Shown in pieces: positions 49,752 through 61,206 of a stretch of 64,000 nt of DNA. Source of the stretch: Suillus spraguei (taxonomy: Eukaryota; Basidiomycota; Agaricomycetes; Boletales; Suillaceae); the NCBI GenBank assembly GCA_016800925.1, contig JABCPU010000063.1:124001-188000 (forward strand), written 5' to 3'. A program made the translations under genes and the position numbers. The stretch's first letter is position 1. Each line of letters begins with the position of its first letter. The notes under the pieces were generated by a model that worked only from the letters and a program-made list of their open reading frames with translations, ran no database searches and was not told the origin of the DNA.

Positions 49752-50551
49752 CACTCTTCAGTAGTAATTGCTCAAAACATTCAGCGCTACACAGGTGATC
49801 ACGTGAATAGTTCAGGGTAGGTCAGCTCGCGCCTTGGTGTCGTAGCCGAGTTTCCTTGGTCATACCGTGTGCACTCTTATTTCTGTCTTGACCTAGGAGC
49901 AGTATCATATATGTACCGAGTTCACCAGTCAGTCAACTTGATATGCAAATTGATGCAGGGCTGATGCAGATGGACGTCACAACAGTGCGTTGTAGCATCG
50001 CTTTCCAGAGTCGCACAATCCTTGTCATTGTCATTTTGCACTGCCATCCAGATATGTCCGAATTTGATGCATCAAGTCTACGTAGCAAGCATAATTCCCT
50101 GACTCATGACGGATCACTTTTTACATCAGAGAACTAGTGGACTCGGTCATCACATGGTCATGTTTGACCTTGCATAGAGTTGCTGATTTTCTTACGCAGC
50201 TCCGTGATCGGCTCGCATTGCTCTACCTCTGACCTAGCCAAGGGTTTTCAGACTCATTCATGGATAACTGATTTTTTTTTTCACGATGTATACATGGCCA
50301 TCTTTAGCAGGCATGTGCTATAGTTCTCACGGCTAGTCAAGGAGCCTATGATCCGTTTTCTGATGCCCACCTTTGTTGTTATTAATTATTTCGTGCGGGC
50401 AATCAAGGGCTTTGAGGCGATGACGTACTTTCATCTCTATAGCCGATGTTTGCGATGCAGGTGCCAGGTGGTAGTATATATAACTTTCTTGAAAGCTATC
50501 ATCGTATGTCCATACAATTTCCTGTTCACACTAATACACCCTTCCTCGTAA
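49752..50551. other. Intergenic, DPB11 to DUF6533 paralogue
   Basis: Shared upstream region of two divergent genes. No supported gene and no clear promoter box. Confidence 0.5.
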
Positions 50552-52229
50552 ATGACACTGGTCTCAAACCATTCCCATTGGTGGCCGATAATCAATTCGT
50601 TTCGTTTATCCAGCTATTTTACATGTTCGTCGAGAGCTGGCCATGTTGATGGCGTCTCATTCTAACATGGCGGTTTCGCAGTTGCCTCATCTACCGCACT
50701 GATATATGATTGGGGTGAGTCAAATGTTATTGCAGAACTATTGATATACTTATGATATTTCCAGCGCTGACTTTAGGACAAGAGGTGGGTTGATGATATT
50801 ATCACGACAGCAGCCATCTCGCTATAACGGTTTAATAGGTTGAACTGATCTGGGTGAGTAGACAGTCGTATTAGACGACAACGCGATGGTACAATCATGT
50901 CGGCACAGAGACAACGCTGGTCCTTGATGGCTGTTCTATATCTCAGTGTAAGTGGCTTATGTTATAAGTGCAGTTGGTAAATTGTGCTGACTCCGATTTG
51001 TTATAGATACGTTACGTTGGAATACCATATTATATGTATGTTTGCAGGGTTATTATGATGGTGCTGTGCTAATCAGCCATCTCTCACAATTAGCATCAAT
51101 ATTACGATGGGTGCGTCTCCTTTATACAATGTGTCCGCGTCTTCTGATCGGTGGCACACAGCATCTTCGTTGACGGATGCAGTGAGTACCCTCCCCTAGT
51201 ACTTACGATTCTTGTGCTATTAATTGTCCTCATGTGTAGGAGTGAGTGTGATACTCGGCCAACTTCTTCTCTCAGTACAATGACTACCATAGATGTAAGT
51301 TTCTTGGGAATCTTTGAATCTTCGAGGATGATCGTTAATCGTGTGTTTCAGGCGCTATTTTGTATTCCACATTAAATTGGATCAATGTGATTGTAGCTGC
51401 AATGCTGGGTGGTGAGCGACTCCGCTGCGTTACTTTGGTCCCATTGACTGAAACATCGTACAAGTTGTCATGCTCACTCGGTTACATGCCATGTATCAGA
51501 GATCTAGACAAATTCTTATATTTCTCACTATAATCTTTCTGATTGTCAACACTGCCTGCGGAGTGATTGCCGCAATAGTACTCAGCAATATGTCAGGGGG
51601 TAAGCTTTAGTACATATCAAGGAATCAGGCTCGTTTGACGAATATCAGAGGAACTCATCCTCTCCGGCACACATGCATGCGCTTATATATTTAAATCAGG
51701 CGACCTACTATTAATATCCATGACTTGGATACTCACCACTGTATGGGAGGTCGTCACACTGTGTCTTTCAATCTGGATTGCTGTAAAACACTTCCGTGAA
51801 CTACGACAACACTCAGGAGGGGGGATTATTGGTGACTGTTTCAGGGTGTTACTAAAATATCATGTGATTTACTTTGCGAGGTGGGCTCATAATTTGAATG
51901 CGGTTATCTTTTCTCGCTGAGGGGTCGCACCTGCTAGCTTTACCGCTGTTTGTTTCTCGGCCCTCCGTATCCAGCTCTCTCCAAATATCTCGGTGCGCCG
52001 ATCTGTTGCCAAGTGTGACCGCTGTTCATTGTTTTTATAGGACCTAGATTCCATTGAAGTTCAGATTTCTGCCGCCATTTTGGAAATTTTCTCGTACGTG
52101 CAGATGTTTGTGCTGGGACCACGCCTCATCCTCAGCGTTCGAGAATATCACGCCAAGCTCGTGGCCGATTCTGATGCAGCAACTGGTATACCTCTATTGC
52201 TTTCCGGGAAACGTGCATATATCGACTAG
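50552..52229 (+). CDS. DUF6533-family seven-helix membrane protein
   Basis: Paralogue of the gene at 35230-36884. ATG 50552 opens MTLVSNHSHWWPIINSF, and short exons give ALTLGQE, VELIW, RQRWSLMAVLYLS, IRYVGIPYY, INITM, SSLTDA, AILYSTLNWINVIVAAMLG, VVMLTRLHAMYQRSRQILIF, EELILSGTHAC, TWILTTVWEVVTLCLSIWIA and MFVLGPRLILSVREYHAKL. The GT donor missing from the paralogue is intact here (GAG|GTGGGT). Two places are uncertain: the intron after SLTDA must use a weak GTACCC donor near 51187, and the C-terminal ten residues seem shifted by one base relative to other family members (stop TAG 52227, family-like end in another frame to 52242). Function of the family is unknown. Confidence 0.65.
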
Positions 52230-53132
52230 TAGTAACGTGTAATGCTTGTTGGAATTAACGGTTGTCTAATTCTCTGCAATTATCAGGAAAAACTGCTCGA
52301 GATGTTATCGTGGTACTTCAAGTAGTTTGTTCTGTGTACTGGCTTGAAAGGGAAATCACTCTAGACAAACCAAATCTTTTTGTCACTACCCGGGTAGCAG
52401 CCTACCCGCGCTTGCACTGAATGACACGCTGAGATCATCCCAGACGTATCATTGTTGGTAACTGAATCAGAGTTCAGGTTTGATTAGTTGATTAATCATC
52501 ACCCATTCAATTTCGTTTCAGCTCCTTCATCACCAAAATTTCCCATTCCAGAGATGGTAATCTAAGGTCGCATCAGCCCTTAGAAGGCGTTTAAGGGACG
52601 GCAGGCGTATCAGGTCCCAGGGTCCGCTTATCTGGTTATACCTAGGTTCGTTTTTTTCGCTAATGTGCTGCTCAACTGCTGATCATTCCTCAGCTGCTAG
52701 CCATGTATCATGCTGATATGTCCTGCTCAGCCGTTTCCATTGTTCTGTATGGTTATCACACTGATATGTCATGCTAAACAGATGTCAATTTGCTATCGTA
52801 TTACATGGCATTAGCTACGAGTAAGGTCCTGAATGTACTGTAAAGTGCGCAGCAGGGTAAAACAGAGTGAGCATTGCGGTCAGAAATGAGTAATCCCGGA
52901 TCCTGGTATTAGTACAATGATTGATGAAACTTGACAGCGAAGACTTGGATGCGAAAATGTGAAAACATTGATGCAAAGAGACAGCGAAGGTAACAAAGAG
53001 ATGGACGGCACAGCGAAGACGTTGATGTGAAGAGACGACAAAGCGATGGTGAGCGAGCCTGAAATGTGAATATCATAACAGTCAGCACAATGTAAGCAAA
53101 GCATGGTGTGACCTACGAAGATGAGCAACCAT
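52230..53132. other. Intergenic, with low-complexity direct repeats
   Basis: Near 52700 a CTGATATGTCMTGCT unit is present twice, and near 52930-53050 a GACAGCGAAG / AGAGACRRC unit recurs several times. No gene seen. Confidence 0.45.
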
Positions 53133-55573
53133 TCATTTCTTCTTGCGGGTCTTCCTGGCCTTCTTTGGTGCTGGTAATGGCGACTGTACAACAACCTTAC
53201 GAATACTACGGCCCCTCTTGGCTTTGGACTTTGGTGGCTGGGGTTCTTCCTCAAGTTCGTCAAGTTCGTCAGGCTCACTAACATCAGGAAATTCACACAT
53301 TCCTTGACGTGCCCTTATGCGGACTTATTTACACTTAACTGCCTTGGTGAAATTGAATCTACTTGTCCAAAATTTCAATGTGAATGAATTCAGAAAAAAA
53401 AAGTTGAGATATATTAATATACATGTTTTATTGTATTTCGCACTCAAAAAATATAAGATATGCCAGGTGAATGATGTGAGAGAGAGCAAACAAGTTTTGA
53501 GATAAGTGAGTTAAGCTGATTAAGCATGTTAAGGAATGTGTGAATTTCCTGATGAAGATCACTGAAATCCTCATTAACGGCTGGTTCCTTAGCAGATACT
53601 GCCTGCTGCTCGGGCTTCTTGGATGTCGCAGATTCCTGAGGCTTCGGATCTGACTGGGAGGTGGAATCTCGGGTGGCAGACTCGTGCTAGATTTAATGAC
53701 GTCAGACTCGGATGCAGTGACAGGGACAGATGGACTCTTTGGTGGAGTAGGCAGCTCCTCTCCAGGACCAGAATCCGAAGAAACCATCCGCGCAGTGGCT
53801 TTGTCTGCAAGCCTCTGCTCATACTGCTTTCGCATTAGAGCAAAGTCGTCGTCGTCGTCGTCATCGGTGGTGTTCATGGAAGATGATGCACGAAGCCCAA
53901 GCTTGTTTTTGAACAATTTGCTATGAAGCTCAAGGTTAGACACTGCTCATAAAAGAAGTTCATACATACAGGTTCCAATGCTCGTGCAGTGCCTTTGCCC
54001 AATTGGGGTCTGGGGCGTCACAAATAGTTGAAATGACCCGATAATAGGCACTTCAGTAGTTGTAATTTCTGTCTTCTTCCTTCCACTTGTCGCGTGAACT
54101 GATGGCGAAACGGCTCTGTATGAGGACATTCAGTAGTAGTTAAAATGTAAAAAGTAAGTGTATTGAGAGACGTACCTGAATCACACCATATGCAATATTC
54201 TCTGCTTCTACCTCCATCATATTATGGAGACGTGCATTACATGGACGCGTCCCAACAGATTCGCTGTCTGCGCAAAGAGCGGAGGAAGGTCCTGTGAAGA
54301 GATGCCTCATCACCTGAGAGAGACAGGTTTGATGAATGCTCGAAGATCAATCGGTCTAATAAAAAATCACTCACTCGCTCGAGAAGGTATCCTTCAAATA
54401 GTCCGTTCTGCACCTGCTGAGGGTTGAAATTTTCCCCAGCGATCTTACCGGAGTATACCATGGCCGGCCAGACCAATGTGCGCATCTTGATATCTCCATC
54501 TTGCAACTTTTGGCGTGTTCTAATCAAAACCATCAGTAACTTCAACCAATAGTGGAGGGTACTTACGCTATAGGATCTTTCAAATATTCACCCAAGTGCT
54601 TCACAGGACAGAGCATCCTGGCGAGCTGCGGGTGATTAATACCCATCTTTGCGCGTGACCGTTGATTATTAGCACGAATGGGAGGGTCCAGATCTTTGTC
54701 ATCAGGGTCATATGCTGCATACTGTCCAATGACAGGTTTCAGATGGCTAGCGTCCTCCGAATGAACTTGTCCGATAATCGTTTGCATCTGTAAGCGGCAT
54801 TAGCGCACAAACCAGTGCATGTATGCACGCATACAACTGCTTACCTCAGTGAGAAGTGCCTCGAGTTCTCGCCACTTCTTCTTGTTACCATTGACCAGTG
54901 TTAGTAGGTATGGGGCAGCTGTGGTTATCTTCTTGTAGGTTCGCATCATTCGTGCCTCGTCATCCTTGGAGCTAGAGTAGTGTTATTAGCGAAAATGAAA
55001 TGTGATCATGAGCTGTACTCACATGTTCTTCAAGATTGCTTCGTGGTCATTCTTAACTTGTTCATCCTCAATATGGTCCGCTCTTTCGGCTGCTTCTCAC
55101 TGCTCGACGAGAGGTGCAACCCGAAAGACATCAGTAAGTTTGCAAAACATGTCTACCCCTCGGGGTATCCAATGTGCAACGTGTAAGCATTGCTCTTGCA
55201 GTGACATTCCTTTCCTGTATCGGACATTGAGAGATAAGCATGATTCGGATGTGCTGGCATGTACTTACTGTTTGGATTTGTTGCCTGAGTCTGAGTCTTT
55301 ACGTTTCCTAAGAAGGAGGGATTAGATATGCATATATGCACACGATAACGCGAAACTAACTTACTTTATTCGTTTGTTGGGTTTCTTCACGTCGTTGTCG
55401 CTATCCGATGATTCCCTTATGCGTTTTTGCAGGGATTTCTTCCGTTTCGGTTCTTCGTGCACTGGCGAAGTCGTGGGTGGTGAAGTGGAGCGTGACTGAC
55501 GAGTCATTGAGTCATCGCTGTCTGATGAGGAGCTACTGGAGGTTGACAGTGAGCGGTGCCTATGTGCTGGCAT
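53133..55573 (-). pseudogene. DUF6698-like nuclear protein gene, broken and interrupted by a MITE
   Basis: The product has a Ser-rich start (MPAHRHRSLSTSSSSSSDSD) and a Lys-rich region with NKRIKKRKDSDSGNK, then a long region resembling the fungal DUF6698 group (WIPRGVDMFCKLTDVFRVAP; MMRTYKKITTAAPYLLTLV; ARMLCPVKHLGEYLKDP; LFEGYLLERVMRHLFTGPSS; NIAYGVIQSRFAISSRDKW), and a basic tail PPKSKAKRGRSIRKVVVQ. Defects: in-frame TGA codons at 55097-55099 and 54053-54055, each a single C-to-T change from CGA, a frameshift near 53695, and a 275-bp MITE insertion at 53280-53554. Removing the MITE and one AA restores the frame of the tail. The function of DUF6698 proteins is unknown. Confidence 0.7.
53282..53554. 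mobile_element. MITE-like inverted-repeat element, copy 2
   Basis: 273 bp with the same terminal inverted repeats as copy 1, flanked by AA on each side (53280-53281 and 53555-53556). It is nearly identical to copy 3 but has lost part of the right arm (CATGTTAAGG in place of the longer CATGATAAGGGCACGTCAAGG seen there, shown in part). It lies in the coding sequence of a broken DUF6698-like gene, whose frame is restored by precise removal. Confidence 0.88.
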
Positions 55574-55833
55574 GATGATGGTAGTAAATAAGATGGAATA
55601 TGATAATACACGTCCATGACATTATTGATTACAAACTTTTGTTTGGTACTATTGACGTGTTTTGAGAACACCCTGGGAAACCTCGACGCGTCTATGCGAT
55701 CTCTCAAAATCTATGTTGACGCGTCAAGTACAATGATTAATTCTACAATTACATGATTCTTGTGTACAGATTGCAAAATAAAATTACATGAAAGCAATGC
55801 GAGAGCAAAAAGAATGGTACAGCAAAATCTAAA

Positions 55834-56599
55834 CTAAGTCAAGTCTGCGGTAACAGGAGCAGGGAAAGTGCGCAAAATATCTAGACCAACAACGGAATCT
55901 TTAGGCTCCACGTCCCTGAAATGGTGGCGACGGACAGGCGGCCAAGTAGTGCTACTGTCAAATTTGGGTTTGCGTGGCAGGGGTTGTTTGCAGAATCCGA
56001 CTAGGCGCACTGGTTTCACCTTGATGGTATTAATCCTATAGATCAAGTTGTATCAATGTCACAATCAGACAAATATAAAAAAAAACCTTACCCGGAACTC
56101 TGAGATGTGATTTTGAGGCCTGCAAGATCTTCAGCGAGCTTGATGGTATTGGTTGCGAACCTGTAAATTTTGATGTTAGTACAACTCACTAGAACACTAC
56201 CAACATTATCACGTTTTGGTCCTCTTGTTCTCGCGATTGGTCGACAAGGTCCTGTAGATTCAGTTAGCAATCTTATTGCGAGAGGAGAACCGAATGATAC
56301 TCGCTTTTTCCTCTTGTGGTTGCCTGGAATCAACAAGTCCGCCTCGCTATCTGAAGATTCTTCAATGTGAACCATCTTGACAGGATCTTTGAGTCAGATA
56401 ATAAGTTTCTAGATCAAATTGTCAGTAAGTAACATGAAAAGATCGACATTAATACCAATGGGCCCGGGTTCTCGGGGGTAAAATTAATCTCGTAAGTCAG
56501 CCAGCCAGTTAGGATATTCTCGATATCCATGACAATGATATTGTCACGCCGGACGATGACCTGGTCGGTACCGTTGACGAGAATAGATTCGGATTGCAT
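55834..56599 (-). pseudogene. Small unrecognised gene with a CGA-to-TGA stop
   Basis: ATG 56599 opens MQSESILVNGTDQVIVRRDN, followed by a segment with ILTGWLTYEINFTPENPG. After a 47-nt intron the next exon begins KLII-stop-LKDPVKMVHIEESSDSE; TGA at 56394-56396 stands where CGA would give Arg. A basic stretch (NHKRKKRVSF) follows, and further exons give FATNTIKLAEDLAGLKITS and INTIKVKPVRLVGF, with the end in FPAPVTADLT. I do not know the family. It lies next to the DUF6698-like pseudogene in the same orientation and shares its mutation pattern, so the two may be a relic of one mobile or co-inherited cassette. Confidence 0.45.
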
Positions 56600-57544
56600 A
56601 GTAGGTGATTATAAAAATTAGTAGTACTAGTAGTATTTGATTGAGGATGAATATGAAAAATGCGTAGTCGCGTCTCTTTGCCTTACCAGTATTTGCCGGC
56701 TGACTTTGAAAAGTCACGTGATGTTCGAAACCAAATTTTCAAACTTGTTCTTTTTACTTCTTCAGTTAGTACCATTGGGCGCTCGCTCATACCAGTTGCC
56801 AATACGAGCACTTTGCGTGGCTCCCCTCAGCGGGACACTGTTGGGTGCTTAGGCCCTGATCCACGACCATCCGCCGTTAACTTGCGCATCTCGGTCCCTG
56901 AGCACCCAAGGGTGCCCTGGGAAAACTCATTTTTATTTTCATGTTTTAGTACTTACTTAGGATTCAGGCAGGAGTAACGGACCCCACTCATCGCCATAGC
57001 GTTTTTCAAGTCGAATATCCTGTCCCAGCTGAGATCTCTGTCACAAGCTCCTCAACCTGCTACGTAACACCCTCCCTCTACTCGTCTTTGCCATTGCTCT
57101 TTCAGCCCATGTCATCCACCACCTCCTGAATGGACCAGCATAAGTGCCTTGACAATGTCGAGCAGCTTACGGCCTCACCGCGTTCTCTTTACATGTCATC
57201 GGCATGCCAATGAAGGCAAGTCTAGCTTTTGGAGTGCGTTTTGGGATGGTGAGTCAGAGTTCGATTTCGTCTTTGTACCTGTTGTGGATTTTTACTAATG
57301 CATACACTTCATTCCGGTACCCGTTATGTTTCCCTCTCTGTACTGTATTCTTGACAATCCAATATCAATTTCTAAATCAATGGTGTCATAGTGTGACTTG
57401 TGATTCAGATATCAAAGATCAAGTCCACCTTCAGCATAGAAGCTGCCTCCAATACTATCTCTACTGCAGCGTTTCCTCTCTTATGGTGAATCACCTTATG
57501 GCTGAGGTTATCTACCAGAGTTCCTGATCCTCTAGGGCTAGAAC
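56600..57544. other. Intergenic, left of the LINE
   Basis: No supported gene. The LINE 5' UTR probably begins within the last hundred bases. Confidence 0.45.
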
Positions 57545-58886
57545 CAGCATACTCAACAGCGGGAGGTGGCACCCCGACTAGGACCCCGGAAACCAACCGC
57601 CAACAACGTGCTCAACAGCACTAAGGACGCCCAGAGGCGCCCCAGCGGTCACCAGGACACCAGACAAACCGCCAAAACCCTAGACCAAGAACCAAGAACA
57701 AAGCAACAAAGCAAACAAAATGCCAACAATCAACTCAACGAGCCCGGTCACCACGACAACCACAGGTAGGGCCAACCGACGGACAGCAGCTGATAAACCT
57801 TTGCTTTCAACCAGTAGACCCATACAAGACCACATATCGGGCACAGGAACGAAGACAGATGTTGTCAACCTGAACACAGCACGAAAAATCTTGTCCATGC
57901 ACGGTCTCGTAATGCCAACAGCCGGTAGCATGTTGCAATCAATCTCGGTAGCTTTATTCGAATTTAGTATCACAGCAAATCTAGGCGCCACACATACTGA
58001 CATACTACGAGCAATTGCACTAATAATACAGGAAGTCGATACGGAAATAAACACGGAAAACATCATAGAAAAAGTCAAAGCCCTAATAGGCGGACCGATT
58101 GCGACCCTAGACGAGAAAGTCGAGACATTAACAGAAACAATAGACGCGCAAAAGAAAACAATAGAGTCGATGACGGAGGTACGCACCAACTTGAAATCAT
58201 CAGCAGAAGATTTGGGAAAGATAGCTGGAAACATGAAGAGCACAACGCCACAAAGAACGAGTGATGAACGGTCTGACGGACCACGAACATTTGCAGATGC
58301 AGCCAAAACTAACATCCCTGCCCCACTAACGAAGGTACTAGCGAGAAGCAAGACACAGGCAAGGCAGATCCTAGTCGACAGACGATCACAGCTCTTCGCC
58401 AACTCTCTGAAAGACCTAACGGAGGCGCAACTAGTAGCAAAGGCCACCTTAGCAGTGGAGCAAATGTCAAAGGAGAAAGTCGTACTTCCAACATCAATCA
58501 ACTTCATCTCAGCACGCCGTCTCCCTCATGGAGGAGTCCTTTACGAGCTCAACTCACCCGAGGCAGCAGAGTGGTTCAACGTGGCAGCAAACCGAGGATA
58601 CTTCCTGGAACACTTCGGAGCGGAAATAGTGATCAAGGAGCGAACACACAACGTTATAGTGGAAAATGTACCAGTAACCTTTGTACCCAACAACCCAGCA
58701 GCACTAGCGGACGTCGAGAAGAAGGCGGGCTTGAAACCAAAAACGATTAGCAAGGCGCGATACATCAAACCGGAAGCAAGGCGCAAACCAGGACAACGAA
58801 CAGCCCACATAATAGTGACCTTTAACTCCAAGGAGGGAGCAAATCAAGCCATCAAGTTCGGCCTGACAATCGAAGGTAAGAAAGTA

Positions 58887-59098
58887 CAGTGGCTCAAAAA
58901 ACTGTCCGCATGTTTTGGCATTTTTCACTATCTATAATATTGTGTAAGAACAAACAAATGCCTCAAAAACATGCTTATACCACATTGTAGTATGGCTTCA
59001 GGGCTTTCATTTGAGCCCTACACCGTGGGAATCGGTGGAGATATGGTGGAGATACAAGGCTCACAAAATGGTGACTCATGCGGACAGTTTTTTGACTC
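58887..59098. repeat. Left terminal inverted repeat of the Tc1 element
   Basis: Outer box at 58891 on and inverted inner box at 59075-59098. Pairs with 60294-60503. Confidence 0.88.
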
Positions 59099-59126
59099 AA
59101 GTATTTTACAGTAATAACCAGGTATT

Positions 59127-60143
59127 CTAGTATTTTGTATGACCTCCCTTGGCTTTAATTACTGCCTCTATCCTTCTAGGCATACTCTCAATTAATTTCT
59201 GGCAATCCTCAGCTGTGATCTTCCCCCATTCCACTGCTACTCTCTCCCAAAGCTCCCATACTCCTTTAGGGGGGTTTTCATAGGCTTGAAGCTTTTTCTT
59301 GAGTGTTCCCCAGAGATGTTCAATGACATTGACATCAGGAGACTGTGCTGGCCAGTCAAGAACATTGATGTTATGTTCTTCAAACCATTCCCTAGCTCTT
59401 CTGGATGTGTGCTTGGGATCATTATCCTGTTGGAAAATGATATCTTCTTCATCAATCCCTGATTCTGCCAAGCTAGGCAGCAAGTGGTCATTTAAAATGT
59501 CCACATACTGCTCACCATTCATCTTCCCCTCAACCTCAGCAAGCATTCCCACACCATTCCATCCCATACAGCCCCATACCATTAAAGAACCTCCTCCAAA
59601 CTTGACAGTCCCATTAACCTCTCTGTCTGTTAGGCCATCTCCCTTCTTTTTCCATACATACACCTTCCCATCTGACCCAATCCTATTGATTTTGGTCTCA
59701 TCTGACCATATAACACGCTTCCAGTCCTCTACAGTCCAGTGTTGATGAGCTAAGGCAAAGGCTAGTCTTCTCTGCCTATGTTTGATGGAGAGAAGAGGCT
59801 TTTTCTTCTTTGTTACTGCCTTGAGATGAGCTGCCTTGAGAACATTCCTCACAGTTTGTGAAGAGACAGGGGTAGTGATGGTGGAATTGATATAATGGGT
59901 GGCTTGGACAGCATTATCAGCCTTTCCTGTAGTGATATGTTGGATAATAGCTCTTTTGTCAGTAGAGGTAAGCTTGGATGGACGTCCTCCACAAGAGTTT
60001 TCCTTGTCTGGGTGGCTTTCTTTGATGAACTTGGCCACAGTGGACTTGCATACTCCAGTTCTAGAGGAAATTTGGCGAGCAGAGAGGCCAGCATAAGACA
60101 GAGAGAGGATATTATCTCTTTGAGCAGAGGAGATGGCTTTCAT
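59127..60143 (-). CDS. Tc1-type transposase (DD34E), intact
   Basis: DDE/D transposase acting by cut-and-paste at TA. 1017 nt, 338 aa. The frame opens further upstream at 60221, but MKAISSAQRDNILSLSYAGL (ATG 60143) is the natural start, since paired-like HTH domains begin here. HTH 1 is IQ-like SLSYAGLSARQISSRTG; a GRPSKLT hook and HTH 2 follow. Catalytic residues: IWSDETKINRIGSDG (first D), FQQDNDPKHTS (second D), and DVNVIEHLWGTLKKK (E), with 34 residues between the second D and E. Other family marks are LMVWGCMGWNGVG and the GGRPSKL element. No stop codons or frameshifts. Confidence 0.93.
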   Translation of the reverse strand: MKAISSAQRDNILSLSYAGLSARQISSRTGVCKSTVAKFIKESHPDKENSCGGRPSKLTSTDKRAIIQHITTGKADNAVQATHYINSTITTPVSSQTVRNVLKAAHLKAVTKKKKPLLSIKHRQRRLAFALAHQHWTVEDWKRVIWSDETKINRIGSDGKVYVWKKKGDGLTDREVNGTVKFGGGSLMVWGCMGWNGVGMLAEVEGKMNGEQYVDILNDHLLPSLAESGIDEEDIIFQQDNDPKHTSRRAREWFEEHNINVLDWPAQSPDVNVIEHLWGTLKKKLQAYENPPKGVWELWERVAVEWGKITAEDCQKLIESMPRRIEAVIKAKGGHTKY

Positions 60144-60293
60144 GGTGATTATGACTATGATACATGAGATATTCTGGTTTATATAGTTAGATATAGTCAT
60201 AAAATAACATAATGACACCACTTTATAATTTATATAATAGTGGCATGATTTTTATGGTGTCATAAATAATGATTTATATAGTTTTAATATACA

Positions 60294-60503
60294 CTCAAAA
60301 AACTGTCCACATGAGTCATCATTTTATAAGCCTTATATCTCCACCATATCTCCGCCGATTCCCACGGTGTAGGGCTCAAATAAAAGCCCTGAAGCCATAC
60401 TACAATGTGGTATAAGTATGTCCTTGAGGAATTTGTTCATTCTCACACAATATCATAGATAGTGAAAAATGTCAAAACATGCGGACAGTTTTTTGAGCCA
60501 CTG
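60294..60503. repeat. Right terminal inverted repeat of the Tc1 element
   Basis: Inverse partner of 58887-59098, with the inverted box at its inner end (about 60294-60315) and the outer box at 60477-60499. Confidence 0.88.
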
Positions 60504-61206
60504 TATATGGAAGAAAGCTAATACCAGAACCGACCAGATGCCTCAAATGCCACTCGTTCGAAAACACTCACATGGCCGCAGAATGCCCACAGGAACAGGA
60601 GACGTGCGGTACATGCGGGGAACACCACCGAACAGCCGCGTGCCAAGTCACAGATCAAAACGAGTTCTTCTGCAGGAACTGCAAAGTGAAGGGCCACGCG
60701 GCCTGGAGTCGACAATGCCCGACGTTCACGAAGAAGTGGGATGGACACAAGAACCGCAATGAAGACGCTAAGTACCGATTTTTCCTCACAGAAGACCCTC
60801 TTACCTGGGAACCACTAACGAGTCAAAATTTTGAAGAGAACAACGAGACAGCCCCAATATGGCAGCAAGCGATGGAGGATCATCAACCACAACGATACCC
60901 ACCACCAAGAAACAGAGCGGAACATGGACGGCCCACCAACAACAACAACAACCAAGAACGCGAGGAACGGAACCTCAACAACAGGAACGCCAACCGAATC
61001 CCATTGGGAGGTCAATCCCGAATCCCAGAAGCATGGCAGATGACAAGACCTCAAGCAGACCACCGAACACAATGGAAACCACCCACCCAAGAAGAGACCG
61101 AAACGCAATCAACACCTCCAAGATGGTCTAGCTCCCCTTACGGCTCCCCCCACGAACCCTACAGCCCACAAAGAGGGTGGGACCAGGACCATGCCGGAAA
61201 CTAGTG

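Larger units (their letters stand above)
58887..60503 (-). mobile_element. Tc1/mariner-type DNA transposon with long inverted repeats
   Basis: 1617 bp inserted at TA (TSD TA at 58885-58886 and 60504-60505). Terminal inverted repeats of about 211 bp (58887-59098 and 60294-60503) with some substitutions. A 20-bp box, CTCAAAAAACTGTCCGCATG, sits at the outer tip of each, and the same box recurs in inverted orientation at the inner end of each repeat. One intact transposase frame lies between them. The element is therefore potentially autonomous. Confidence 0.93.
57720..61204 (+). pseudogene. LINE ORF1 (gag-like, zinc-knuckle), split by a Tc1 element
   Basis: ATG 57720 opens MPTINSTSPVTTTTTGRANR; a coiled-coil-like helical part follows (IEKVKALIGGPIATLDEKVE; LTETIDAQKKTIESMTEV), and a region with FVPNNPAALADVEKKAGLKP leads to the break. 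The Tc1 element 58887-60503 interrupts after GKKV. After it the same frame resumes with CLKCHSF, then CGTCGEHHRTAAC and CRNCKVKGHAAWSRQC, three zinc knuckles for RNA binding, then a Gln/Asn/Pro-rich tail ending at TAG 61202-61204. Deleting the element with one TA (TSD 58885-58886 and 60504-60505) gives a continuous frame, so it was functional before the insertion. Confidence 0.85.

Noticed and set aside
57680..58507. A 275-codon minus-strand frame opposite LINE ORF1
   Set aside because: It mirrors the strongly biased codon use of ORF1 and resembles no known protein.
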